A stretch of DNA of 64,000 nt, taken from positions 807,001 to 871,000 of the forward strand of contig JAINUG010000192.1 of assembly GCA_029706075.1 (NCBI GenBank), given 5' to 3'. Positions 46,963 through 59,262 of the stretch are shown piece after piece. Under the pieces are notes generated by a model that was given only the letters and a program-made list of their open reading frames with translations, ran no database searches and was not told the DNA's origin. A program made the translations under genes and the position numbers. How positions within the stretch are numbered: the stretch's first letter is position 1; each line of letters opens with the position of its first letter. The DNA comes from Aldrovandia affinis. Its lineage: Eukaryota > Chordata > Actinopteri > Notacanthiformes > Halosauridae.

Positions 46963-48230
46963 ATTGGTTTACTTTATATTGAATTAGCAACTAATTCTGA
47001 AACATTCCGCCAGCCACGGACGCCGTATTTCATGACTAATCCAAATCAAAACTGTAGGAGCCATTCCATTTCATTCATCATGTTTTGTTTGGTTATTAAG
47101 TGCATTTGTGTGATTATCTGTGACCTCACATTTACCTGTCCTGCCCCCTTGAGTATGTGAACTACATTTTAGGCATTTAGCAGACACTCAGGGATTCCTC
47201 TCGTTTTAGGATTGACCGCGTGCATTGAATTCGGCCTGCGTTTCGCTGATAAGTGGCATCAAGCTTTTTGGGGTGAAAAAGTGAAAACATTAAGAGGGCA
47301 AGAAGACCATTTTGCTCCAGTCCAACGTCCAAACCTTGTAGGGAACAGGAGGTTTGCCTTTAGACAGGTAAACCGGTGCGTGCACTCCTCTCTTAATTAG
47401 AGGAACACTTCAAAGAGCAGTCTCTCTCTCTCTCTTCCAGTCTGCCAGATGTTCCACAGCACGTTTGAAAAGCGCTAAATAATGAGTACGTCAAAATGTG
47501 CGGCAGAACTCCACATAAGCCCCACTCTGAAAGCTGTCTCCGTGATGCTGCTTTTGGGGAGAACGTCTGTTGAACCGCCAGGGACTAAAAAAGCTTCAAA
47601 GCGTAGAGGTAGCCAATTGTTTTGCAACAGTGGAGTACAATTCCAAAAAGTAATAAATTGTCAGAATCTGAGAATTTATTAGTTTTTGGAATTGTTTAAA
47701 ATGAAATACTCCACTGTTGCATCTTCAGCTTATAAGGATTTTTATTATGCTCTGTTCTCCTGTCCAAATATGGGAGCAGGTTTCCATTGACTGGAGTGTG
47801 GCTGAAATTGTTTTTATCAATTCATTCCCAAGATTCTAAGCGAACTCGCACCAAAGACCTTAATTCAGGTTCATTTGTTTTAGGTCATATTTGACTAAAG
47901 CTTGCAGGGAGCATGTATAACACATTTATTCAAACACAGTGACAGTTTTAAAATTCATAAATGTATGTTTGTGCTGGAATTTTGGTGAGAAGGTTGGCAT
48001 TAAGTCAACTGACATGTGCTATTTTACTATTGGGTAAAACATTTTACATAACGTGTCATACCTCATGCAGCCTTAGATTATGAATGAGTAATAACACTTA
48101 TGCGCTGGTAATGAAGGTGTTATTCATACTTCATGAAGGTTTTAATACCCAACAAAATATCATGGCTCGTTCTGCAAATTTTAAAGGGCAACAAAACAGA
48201 TTACATATATTACACTTATATACACATACA
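46963..48230. other. Unique DNA with a long hairpin and a tail scrap
   Basis: No protein gene recognised. 'aggcatttagcagacactca' at about 47171-47190 is a minus-strand SINE/LINE tail scrap. The hairpin at 47624-47720 is listed separately. Confidence 0.45.
47624..47720. repeat. Near-perfect long hairpin (3-nt loop)
   Basis: Arm 47638-47664 pairs with 47668-47694 at 25 of 27 positions around a 3-nt loop (aat). After a 12-nt bulge on one side only (47695-47706), gcaacagtggagta (47624-47637) pairs perfectly with 47707-47720. It could be a palindromic duplication or a short inverted-repeat element. A pre-miRNA is less likely because of the tiny loop and the large bulge. Confidence 0.85.
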
Positions 48231-48234
48231 TCTC

Positions 48235-48360
48235 TCTCACACACACACAAACACACACACACTCTCACTCACTCACACACACACATACAAGCACACTCAC
48301 TCATATTTACACATACACACCTACTCACTCTCACTCTCACACACACACACACACACATAT
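48235..48360. repeat. CA/TCAC microsatellite
   Basis: 'cacacacacaaacacacaca' with 'tcactctcac' variants, directly before the Tc1 element. Confidence 0.9.
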
Positions 48361-49660
48361 GTACACTATATTCAGTAGACAGCCCTACTAATTATTCAGT
48401 TCAGGTGTTTCAGCCACACCCATTGCCAACAGGTGCATAAAATCCAGCACATAGCCATGCAATCTCCAGAGACAAACATTTAGAATTCAGAATGGTTCGT
48501 AAAGAGCTTTAAACACGGCACTGTCATAGGATGCCACCTTTGCCACAAGTCAGTTCATGAAATTTCTGCCCTACTAGATGTGCCTCGGTCAACTGTAAGT
48601 GCTGTTATTGTGAAGTGGAAGCGCCTAGGAGCAACAACAGCTCGGCCACGAAGTGGTAGACCATGCAAACTCACAGAGCGGGGCCGACGAGTGCTGAAGC
48701 GCATAGCGTGTAAAAATCTCCTATTATCTGCTGCATCACTCACTACAGAGTACCAAACTGCCTCTGGAAGCACCATCAGCACAAGAACTGTGCGTCGGGA
48801 ACTTCATGGAATGGGTTTCCATGGCCGAGCAACTGCACACAAGCCTCACATCACCATGCGCAATGCCAAGCGTCGGCTGGAGTGGTGTAAAGCACGCCGC
48901 AACTGGACTCTGGAGCAGTGGAAACGTGTTCTTTGGAGTGATGTATCATGCTTCACTATCTGGCAGTCTGATGGACGAATCTGGGTTTGGTGGATGCCAG
49001 GAGAACGCTACTTTCCGGAATCCATAGTGCCTACTGAAAAGTTTGGTGGAGGAGGGATAATGGTCTGGGGCTGTTTCTCAGGTTTTGGGATAGGCCCCTT
49101 AGTTCCAGTGAAGGGTATTCTTAATGCTACAGGATACAAAGACATCTTAGCCAATTGGGCGCTTACAACTTTGTGGCAACAGTTTGGGAAAGGCCCTTTG
49201 CTGTTCCAGCATGACTGTGCCCCTGTGCACAAAGCGAGGTCCATAAAAACATGGTTAGATGAGTTTGGTGTGGAGGAACTCAGATTGGTCTGCACAGAGC
49301 CCTGATCTCAACCCCATTGAACACCTTTGGGCATATAGGAATTAGAATGCAGATTGCAGCAGCCAGGGCCTTCTCTTGTGTCTTCTAATTATACCCAACA
49401 TCAGTGCCTGACCTCACAGATGCTCTTTTGGCTGAATGGGCACAAATTCGAAGAGTCACACAGACACACTCTGTGGAAAGTCTTCCCTGGAAGAAGAGTG
49501 GCAGCTGTCATAGCTGCAAAGGGGTTTTGTCCAACTCCATATTTTGTTTTAATGCCCATGGTTTTAGAATGGGATGTCCAACAAGCTCATATACTGACAT
49601 TTAGGTGTGATGGTCAGGTGTCCACTGACGTCTTGGCCTAACTATGAGTGTATATACACA
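48361..49660 (+). mobile_element. Tc1/mariner element, best preserved copy
   Basis: A roughly 1.3-kb element. The left end 'tacactatattcagtagac' and the right end 'cttggcctaactatgagtgta' are diverged inverted repeats abutting TA. Subterminal 'tcaggtgtttcagccacacc' and 'catgcaatctccagagacaa' are typical of a widespread fish Tc1 group. It carries the transposase described at 48500-49330. Confidence 0.93.
48500..49330 (+). pseudogene. Tc1 transposase, one main frameshift in the catalytic domain
   Basis: The frame from 48580 to 49305 (241 codons) starts within the first helix-turn-helix ([15 protein letters not shown]). It continues through the GRP hook ([11 protein letters not shown]), the second DNA-binding helix region, the first catalytic Asp (VLWSDVSCF), [11 protein letters not shown] and the second Asp ([11 protein letters not shown]). 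Near 49284 a one-base shift moves the next motif, [15 protein letters not shown] with the catalytic Glu, into another frame. The 5' end before 48560 also shifts frame. All three DDE residues survive, but in two frames, so the gene is recently broken and inactive as it stands. Confidence 0.93.
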
Positions 49661-51685
<2,025 letters not shown>

Positions 51686-51689
51686 GGCT

Positions 51690-52945
51690 CATAGCAATCC
51701 AGTGGCAGATTTTTTAGGACAGGATAAAACACTGAACCAAAAAATGGCTCAATTCTATTAGTCGGGCATTCGAGGTGACATCCATCGGTGATGTACTGTG
51801 TGCCCCGAGTTCCAAAAAGTAAAACCAGCGGAAATTTGAAAAGTGCCATTGCACCCTTTGCCTTTAATAGAGGTTCCTTTGAACTAATTGGTATGGACCT
51901 CATCAGGCCATTAGATCGGAGCGCCAAAGGATATCACTTTGTATTAGTTATTGTAGATTATGCAACGCGATACCCTGAGGCTGTGCCCCTCCGCAATATA
52001 TCTGCTAAGACTATCGCAGAGGCGCTGTTCCATTTTTTCTCCCGGGTGGGAACCCAAAAGAGGCATATCATTTATGTCATATACACTGAGTGAGCTGTAC
52101 AAATTATTGGGCATCAAGTTTATTCAAACCAGCATGTACCACCCACAAACCAATGGGCTGATGGAGCGGTTCAACAAGACCATCCATGATTCGTCTGTTA
52201 ATTTACACCAATTTAAGGAATTGGGATAAATTAATTGACTCACTGCTGTCAGAGAGCTACCCTAAGCCTCCATGGAGTTTTCCCCTTTTGAATTATTGTA
52301 TGGGCACTGACCCAGAGGTATCTTGGACTTGTTAAGGGAAACTTGGGAGGAAAGTCTGGGGCCCGGGTAAAAACAAAGAACAATACGTCCTGGACCTGCA
52401 AGCAAAGCCGCACTCACTCGATCAAATTGCATGAGAACAATTGCTCCAGGCCCAGGAATGACAGAGATGGTAATATGACCGGGAGGCACAATTACAAATA
52501 TTTAAACAGGGAAAGAAGGTCCTTTTATTACTCCCTACATCTGCGTCCAAATTGCTCGCAAATTGGCAAGGACCCTTTGAAGTTGCACAACGAGTGGGGG
52601 ATGCAGATTATGAAGTCATTTGCTCTGATAGAGGAGTCCCACAGTGGCTGGTGCAGCCCTATTGTGCTTGTCCCAAAGCCGGATGGGTCTGTTCTGTTCG
52701 GTTCTGTGTGGAGTAGAGGTTAACGCAGTCTCAAAATGTGATGCCTATCCAATACTCCGGGTTGACGAGCTGCTGGATCGGTTGGACACAGCTCACTTTT
52801 ATTTAACGCTGGATTTAAACTGGCAGATTCCCTTGGTCTCCAGCATCCAGAGAATTCTCTATTCCGTTCGGGTTGCACCAATTCCTGACCTTGCCATTCG
52901 GATTGCATGGGACTCCGGCTACCTTCCAGCAGCTAATGAATAGGT
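51690..52945 (+). mobile_element. Ty3/gypsy retrotransposon fragment: integrase followed by reverse transcriptase
   Basis: Integrase features run from about 51690 to 52625: a zinc-binding remnant (the usual H-H-C-C partly lost), the core with GMDLIRPLDRSAKGYHFVLV and VDYATRYPEAVPLRN, YHPQTNGLMERFNKT (catalytic Glu), FPFELLYG, and the C-terminal GPFEVAQRVGDADYEV. Without a break in strand, IEESHSGWCSPIVLVPKPDG, NAVSKCDAYPILRVDELLDR and F-G-L-H-Q-F-L-T-L-P-F-G-L of the reverse transcriptase follow at 52628-52945. The integrase second Asp (T-D-Q-G-T block) is missing near 52065, and many frameshifts and stops exist. A pseudogene. Confidence 0.9.
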
Positions 52946-53135
52946 AGCCGGACCCTGGCCGATAATATCTATGCTCGTTCTCTCTCTCTCTCCCCATGTC
53001 CGGGAGGAGAATAATACAAATCTGGTTCCCAGACCGCCAACTCCATTCCCTGTGTCCTGCTGTTCTGTTCCACTCTGGGTTGTGTCACACGGCATGTGAC
53101 AATATTCTTATGTTCTTATGTTATTTACACAGAAA
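52946..53135. mobile_element. Repeat end adjoining the gypsy fragment
   Basis: Not clearly coding. It ends 'attcttatgttcttatgtta', the inverted form of the repeat terminus seen at 9633. The family is unknown. Confidence 0.35.
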
Positions 53136-53361
53136 GCTCTGTCCCTGCTGCTTTAACTAAAGAGGAGAGACCCTTAAACATATTCCTCAGCTGTTTACGC
53201 TGGTATTGATCTATTCTGGTATCGATCTATTCTAATGGTCTTGATTCTGCTCATGTGAATATTTGTAGAATTCGATGGATCAGAAGCCAAAGACGCCCTA
53301 GGCCCTCAGACCCTCCTGCTCCAGAAACATGCAAAGATTCATTGGTGTGATCTAGACCAGT

Positions 53362-53432
53362 ATTGTGTGTGTGTGTGTGTGTGTGTGTGTGCATGCATGT
53401 GCATGTGTCTGTGTGTTTGTGTGTGTGTAGGG
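53362..53432. repeat. GT microsatellite
   Basis: (GT)n with 'gcatgcatgtgcatg'. Confidence 0.9.
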
Positions 53433-53564
53433 TAAGGATCCTAGACTCATACCACATGGGGGTCATTTGTCAACAGGTTTCAAAATGTCAGTCTACTTGG
53501 ATAACGATGCCTGTTCAGGAAGCACACAGTGCAGTATATCAAGCCAATACAGAGTAATTTATTA

Positions 53565-53800
53565 CAGCATACAGAAACCCACACACACACGCACACATGC
53601 AGACACACACACACACACACACACAATCACCCAGTGATTTAATACAGCACACAGAAACACACACACCTTCCCATGATTTAGTACAGCACACAGAAACACA
53701 CACACACAGCCCTCAGTGAATTAATCCAGATCACGGACACACACACACATGGTCCAGTGATTTAATCCAGCTCACAAAAACACAAACTATGCCTTTCACC
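53565..53800. repeat. ~55-bp compound repeat of CA tract plus unique word
   Basis: Four units alternate (CA)n with 'cagtgatttaatacagcaca' + 'cagaaac', suggesting that a CA tract and its flank were duplicated together. Confidence 0.85.
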
Positions 53801-54204
53801 CCAAAACTGAACTCAGGGTAAAGTCACTTATTGTATATACTCATGTTTCCTTCTCGCTCACCTGGACAGTACATTTTATGGCACTGACTATAACATGTGG
53901 TCCCTTCACAGTCTGACTGACTACCACTTCAGCTCACGAGAATGCACAGCAATGCACAGATAGTGGAGAATGCATCTGGCTGCATCATTATTTTGAGTAA
54001 TTCAAACAATAAGAGTGTCTGAATATAGCTTTAAATCTATAGTGAAGAGAACTACAGGATTCATTCCAGAGTTTGCTGTGAAGACAGCAGGCTTTGACAG
54101 CGTCCTTTCTATTATTCATTGATACTTGCCTTGCCAAAGCTCCAGGAAGTATACTGTGTATGCAACATGCTTTTTATTTCAGTTACAACTGATATAGAAC
54201 AGAT

Positions 54205-54685
54205 ATATACAGGTAACCGCTGAAATAAAGGAAATATCAACATCTTAATAGGACTTTGGGCCACCACAAATTGCCAGAAAAGCTTATGTGTGCCTTGGTG
54301 TTTTGTTGATGGTGGTGGAAATTGCTGTCTCAAGTATCGTTCCAGAATCTCCCATAAGTGTTCAATTGGGTTGAGATCTGGTGACTGAGATGGCCATGGC
54401 ATATGGCTTACATCATTTTCATGCTCTTCAAACCATTCAGTGACCACTTGTGCCCTGTGGATGGGGCCATTGACACTCTGGAAGAGACCACTCCCATCAG
54501 GATAGAAATGCCTCAGGTGAAGGTGATCACTCAGAATGGCTTTGTATATCTTGGTGTTTAACTTGTACTCTAAGGTAAGGTAAGGGGTGCATTTTCCTGT
54601 TTTTCCTGGCATAGTGAACCATGACAAAGCCACCAGAACCCTTAATTTACTCAAGTGTTTACTTTATTTTGCCAATAAAGTTAGG
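54205..54685 (-). mobile_element. Tc1/mariner relic (third family), internally deleted
   Basis: The left end 'caggtaaccgctgaaataaa' and the complement of the right end ('tggcaaaataaagtaaacac') are diverged inverted repeats of about 480-bp spacing. The minus-strand frame starting at 54654 reads [38 protein letters not shown], a degenerate second-Asp motif ([11 protein letters not shown], Asp lost), then [20 protein letters not shown] with the Glu intact. The N-terminal DNA-binding half is gone. Remarkably for a relic, this 180-codon frame has no stop. Confidence 0.9.
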
Positions 54686-55095
54686 GCTGTTATTTTGGGG
54701 CTGCAAAGTTTCACAAAACTGCACCAATCCAATTAAGGAGTCAAGACAAAAATATTGAAATACACACAGTGGAAAATGCTGAGTTCGACCATTTATAATT
54801 AATAAACAATGTGGTTTGTGAGGCCAATAAGTGGGACTGGGTGCTAATGCAGCAGTTTCTGGAGCTGTATCTATGGTGCATTAAATATATACAACCAATG
54901 CCAGTCATCCCTATCCATGGAACTACACTGCCTGCCACTATCTGGATAAAAGCAAGCACTTATTTTATGTACAGTCAGAAGCTACATTTTATATAACCGA
55001 CACCATCCAAATATCAGATTTTACAATGTTAGCTTATTGTAATACTAACTGTATATCGCTCAGGGCACTAGCCCCACTGTTCCCTACAGACAGCA
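54686..55095. other. Unique DNA, no gene seen
   Basis: AT-rich; nothing recognised. Confidence 0.4.
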
Positions 55096-55099
55096 CTAC

Positions 55100-55272
55100 T
55101 CCGATATTAAAATGTTTCAGTTTCAGTCATAAAAACACAGGTCCTCTGTTCTCATTCAATTTGTGTGCTCATTAAAAACACAGGTCCTCTGCTCTCATTC
55201 GACGTATGTGTTCATTAAAAACACAGGTCCTCTGCTATCGTTCAACGTGTGTTCATTTAAAAACACACTTGG
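55100..55272. repeat. ~43-bp tandem repeat
   Basis: Four imperfect copies of 'attaaaaacacaggtcctct' followed by 'gctctcattcgacgtatgtgttc'. Confidence 0.88.
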
Positions 55273-55327
55273 CAGCTCTGCCTCCAGGAGGAAAAAGCAG
55301 CCAATAGGACAGCTGTGTGTTAAACCT

Positions 55328-55445
55328 GGGCAAACAGGTCTGATACCCGGGTAAACAGGGTATATACCCAGGTAAACAGGTCTGATACCCAGGTAAACAG
55401 CTATATAGCTGAATAAACAAGTCTGATACATGAGTAAACAGCTGC
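55328..55445. repeat. ~20-bp tandem repeat
   Basis: Six imperfect copies of 'gtctgatacccaggtaaaca'. Confidence 0.88.
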
Positions 55446-55544
55446 TGAACTGAAGCATCTCTGTCCTTTCATCTGCTAGAAACACCCCACAGTAAGCTGG
55501 CCTGAATCAACTCCAACCTATAGTCCTTCCACCTTTCTTTATAT

Positions 55545-55641
55545 CCTTCTCTCTCTCTCTGTCTCCCCCTCTCCCTTTATATCCCTTGCTCTCTCCCTCT
55601 CTCTATATATATATCCCTTCTTCTCTCTGTCTCTCCCTCTT

Positions 55642-55679
<38 letters not shown>

Positions 55680-55680
55680 C
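55545..55680. repeat. CT-rich microsatellite
   Basis: (CT)n with 'ccctttatatcccttgctct' variants. Confidence 0.88.
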
Positions 55681-56157
55681 CTTGCTCTTGCTCCCGCCCT
55701 CTGTCTCTCACACAGAGGAAATGAGCACAGAGTAGAATCTATCAAGGGATTCTGTATCTGCACCATCAGCTCTTTGAGTGACAGCTGCCAACTGTTAAAA
55801 GTTAAATTAGAGCGCTCTGATGAAAGGCGATGCCATCAAAGCCATTGTGTGTAGTGTTTCTTTATAGTCATACTTTAGTCTTGCAAGGCATTTCCTACAT
55901 GTAACTAATTCTTATGGAGATGTTCACCACTCAGATACCTGAACCACCATTTTGTGTCACAAAGGGGGAATTCTGAGCTTCAGAGAGCCCATGTGTGCAT
56001 TTTATATGATGCCACAGTGGATGAGCGGGCAACTTCTGATTGGCCGAATAGGACTGTGACCAGTGGAGGCCCTGTAGAGGCCCCTGAGCACACAAATCAC
56101 AGTCAAGCTGCTGAGTTTACACAGATTAATCTATAACCTGTGCATAAGAACCTATGG

Positions 56158-56312
56158 TTCTCTGTAGCTCAGTTGGTAGAGCATGGCATTGGCAACGCTT
56201 AGGTTGTGGGTTCAATCCCCACTGGGGCCACATATACAGAAAAAATGTATGCATTCACTACTGTAAGTCGCTTTGGATAAAAGCATCTGCTAAATGGCAT
56301 ATATACTAAGTG
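56158..56312 (+). mobile_element. Full-length tRNA-derived SINE
   Basis: The tRNA-like head has an A box TAGCTCAGTTGG (56165-56176) and B box GGTTCAATCCC (56209-56219). It is followed by 'atgcattcactactgtaagt' and 'cgctttggataaaagcatct' + 'gctaaatggc'. It is the better preserved member of the family at 18563. It is not a tRNA gene: the acceptor stem does not close and the SINE tail follows. Confidence 0.93.
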
Positions 56313-56489
56313 GTAGTATGAATGTTTGTGTGTGTGTGTGACAGACCTGGGTCAAATTACTATCTTAAAAACTTTAACATTTTAGACACCAGTAATTCAT
56401 TTTTATTAGTAACATATTTCACTGAACATTCTCAGGGATCTGCGATCAGTGTTTTCAAATTTTACCAGCATCTAAAGAGTTAAAGCATT

Positions 56490-56962
56490 TCAAAAAGGTA
56501 TGTATCTTTATTTATATAGCCCAGTTCATACAGTGGACTGGAGCCCAAAGGGCTTCACAGAATGAACGGAAAAGAACAAAATGAAAAGAAAAGAACAAAA
56601 CAAAACAATTTTAATAGAGTTCAAGTCAAAACAAATGCAGAGGAAAACCGTGTAATAACATAAAATACGAGATAATAAGTGCAAAAAGAGAAAGATGAAA
56701 TGAGCCAAACTACAAGAGTGTCTACAATGAATAGGACTCAATAATATGCTAGCTTAGAGGAAGTTTTAAGATGTTTACTAAAAACTGTAATTGATGATGA
56801 CTATATGGTAGGTATGAGGAGCTGACTCTGCATATATTCAGTTGGAACATTACTCATGTATTCTGAGGCTTTCTCATCTAGTTCTTTAAAAACCAGTAAA
56901 ACGACATTAAAGTCTATTCTAAATCTTATGGGCAACCAGTGCAGAGATTGGAGTACTGGAGC
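56490..56962 (-). mobile_element. LINE fragment (reverse-transcriptase ORF C-terminal end)
   Basis: On the minus strand, 56960-56850 encodes APVLQSLHWLPIRFRIDFNV and LLVFKELDEKASEYMS, a motif found near the C-terminus of many fish LINE ORFs. The other end, 'tttatttatatagcccagtt' at 56511-56530, is a common fish repeat edge. The coding part is decayed. Confidence 0.75.
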
Positions 56963-57215
56963 AATGCAAGTAACTGCCAAAATAAAGGAAAGGAGGGCAA
57001 AGTGAACCCCAGTAAACACAAAGTCATTCTGAGTGATCACCTTCATCCTGTAGTGAAGCATTTATATCCTGGTGATGGAGTGGTCTCTTCCTGGATGACA
57101 AAGCACCCATCCACAGATTATGCGTGGTCACAGAATGGTTTGATGAGCATGAAAACAATATGTAAACACGTAAACCATATGCACATCTCTCATTTAACCA
57201 ACATCTGACCCAGGT
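56963..57215 (+). mobile_element. Tc1/mariner relic, same family as 54205-54685
   Basis: Starts with the terminal repeat 'taactgccaaaataaaggaa' directly against the LINE fragment, then encodes KHKVILSDHLHPVVKHLYPG, followed by diverged sequence corresponding to the stretch before the second Asp. About 250 bp remain, the opposite strand to the copy at 54.2 kb. Confidence 0.8.
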
Positions 57216-57559
57216 CTGGCCCAGGTGTGGTATTACAGGTGGTGTTACCTGTGCAACACAACACACACACACACACACACACACAACACAGGAAAGTGTA
57301 TCCCCCACATACAGTAGTAGTCTGGGGAACTGGAGATTTATGTCAACATGTATGAATCAGTCAGGATTATGAATTAACCTAAAAATGACTACAAAAAGGG
57401 GGAAATCACAAAATTGCAGTCTGTTTTCCCTTTCTGCTGTTTTTCCCCATTTTCGCCCAATTTATTAGGAAATGATACCCTCTTTTTCATGTCTATTATC
57501 CCCTCCCTCATATTGAGAGCTCGCTGCCATAATCCTGAAACCTCTTCCAAGCCGGAATC

Positions 57560-57772
57560 CACCAAGCCATCACTGTAACTCCGGTATGCACACAGGGCCA
57601 CTCCTATATGCAGCGATCTCGCAACGGCTTCCCTCCCCCCACCCTGGGGTGGACAGCCAATTGCTGCCCCCTAGTGGCACTCCTGGCCAGAGCCGAAACT
57701 GGCGTGACCTGGTGGAATCGAACCATTGAGCATTGGACATTCTACCGCTACGCCACCTGGGAGGCCCCACAA
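57560..57772 (-). mobile_element. tRNA-derived SINE, family A (copy 2)
   Basis: Read on the minus strand: 'gggcctcccaggtggcgtag' head, B box 'ggttcgattcc', then 'tggccaggagtgccactagg', 'aattggctgtcc' and 'ggagtggccctgtgtgc', matching copy 1 at 32145-32445 word for word in order. The B box is closer to consensus here. Confidence 0.8.
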
Positions 57773-58485
57773 AATCTGATCAACAGTCTGATCAGCAAAA
57801 AATATATGATGAGCAAAAGTGAAAATTCTTCCAGTATGGCTAAAAGAACCCAAACTGTGCTACAGCTGAGGGCAGGGGTTCTGCAGGACTGTCTTTGCTG
57901 TTGTTTCTGTCCTTTTCTGTTTTGTTCGAGTCCACTGCAGCATTTCTGAAACACTGAACTGAATACAGTGGGGCTGTCAGTGAGGTGTTTAGCAGGGAGC
58001 AGCCGAACTGGGCAGGGTCAGGCTTCTGCTCCGTAACACTGCCTCCATTCTGCTCCCGCTTGACCAAACGAAATCCCCTGCCACTGAACCAGTTCTGTGC
58101 ATCTGCTGCCAGTCAGGCCTGGGTTGCCTCTCTGCAGTCAGGGTGAAAGTGTGCCCTGTCTGAAATAAAGCAGTCCCTTTTCTCAGATGTCTGCAGATGT
58201 ATTGCTGGTTTGGGAGGACCTCTGTGTGCTGGGCCAGAGGCTGCCTTCAGAGGGGCATGATGGGAAACCAGCCCCAGTGCTCTGCTGCCACAGCCAATCA
58301 GGAGAGAGCTGGTTCAAGGTCAACCCCAATGGCACTCAATTCAGCCAGCACGAGTCATCATCCCCCGCCCACGCCCCCAGTTTGGCCTCATTTCATGCTG
58401 ATGATCTTTATCACACTCCCTCTTTTGACCTTCATATGAATGTGCATAAAGGAAATACTCTGGGATATTTGACTACCAATGGAAC
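57773..58485. other. Unique DNA, no gene seen
   Basis: Nothing recognised. Confidence 0.4.
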
Positions 58486-58487
58486 AC

Positions 58488-58628
58488 AACAACACTTTAG
58501 CACCACAAACACTTAGCACAGCAACACTTTAGCACCACAAACACTTAGCACAGCAACACTTTAGCACCACAAACTTTTAGCACAGAAACAGTGTAGCACG
58601 ACAACACTTTACCAAAGCAACACTTTAC
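58488..58628. repeat. ~30-bp tandem repeat
   Basis: Four imperfect copies of 'cagcaacactttagcaccac' + 'aaacacttag'. Confidence 0.88.
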
Positions 58629-58789
58629 CTCAAACTTCTGCTAAAGTCAAGATAGCTAAATATTCAAATCCCTCCCTTCTAGCACCTCCGTAACAAAGAT
58701 CACATAGGAACCTAACCGGTCTCCATTATATAAATAAAACCATTTCTCTTTTTACCTTTATCCTAGTAGGTCTGTGTGTTCAAATAATA

Positions 58790-59262
58790 ACATGCCCATA
58801 TATAACATTATAAAACATTGTGATTCACACCCATATAAAACACTGATTCACACCCATATAAAACACTGTAATTCATGCCCATATAAACATTATAAAACAC
58901 TGTAATTCACACCCATATAAAACACTATAAAACACTGATTCACACCCATATAAAACACTGTAATTCGCATCCATATAAAACACTATAAAGCACTAATTCA
59001 CACCCATATAAAATACCTTGATTCACACCCATATAAAACACTATAAAACACTGATTCACACCCATATAAAACACTGTAATTCACATCCATATAAAACACT
59101 ATAAAGCACTGTAATTCACACCCATATAAAATACCTTGATTCACACCCATATAAAACACTATAAAACACTGCGATTCACACCCATATAAAACACTATAAA
59201 ACACTGTGATTCAGGCCCATATAAAACACTGTGTGATTCAGGCCCATATAAAACACTACCTG
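58790..59262. repeat. Minisatellite of 'cacccatataaaacactataaaac' type
   Basis: About 16 units of 24-33 bp combining 'cacccatataaaacact' with optional 'ataaaacact' and 'g(t/a)attca'. The units contain TATA-box-like 'tataaaa' words. Confidence 0.92.

Noticed and set aside
47624..47720. Calling the hairpin a microRNA gene
   Set aside because: The 3-nt loop and large one-sided bulge are atypical and there is no sequence match to a known miRNA that I can recall; kept as an inverted repeat only.
56158..56232. Possible tRNA gene
   Set aside because: A and B boxes are good, but the acceptor stem does not pair and a SINE body and tail follow.
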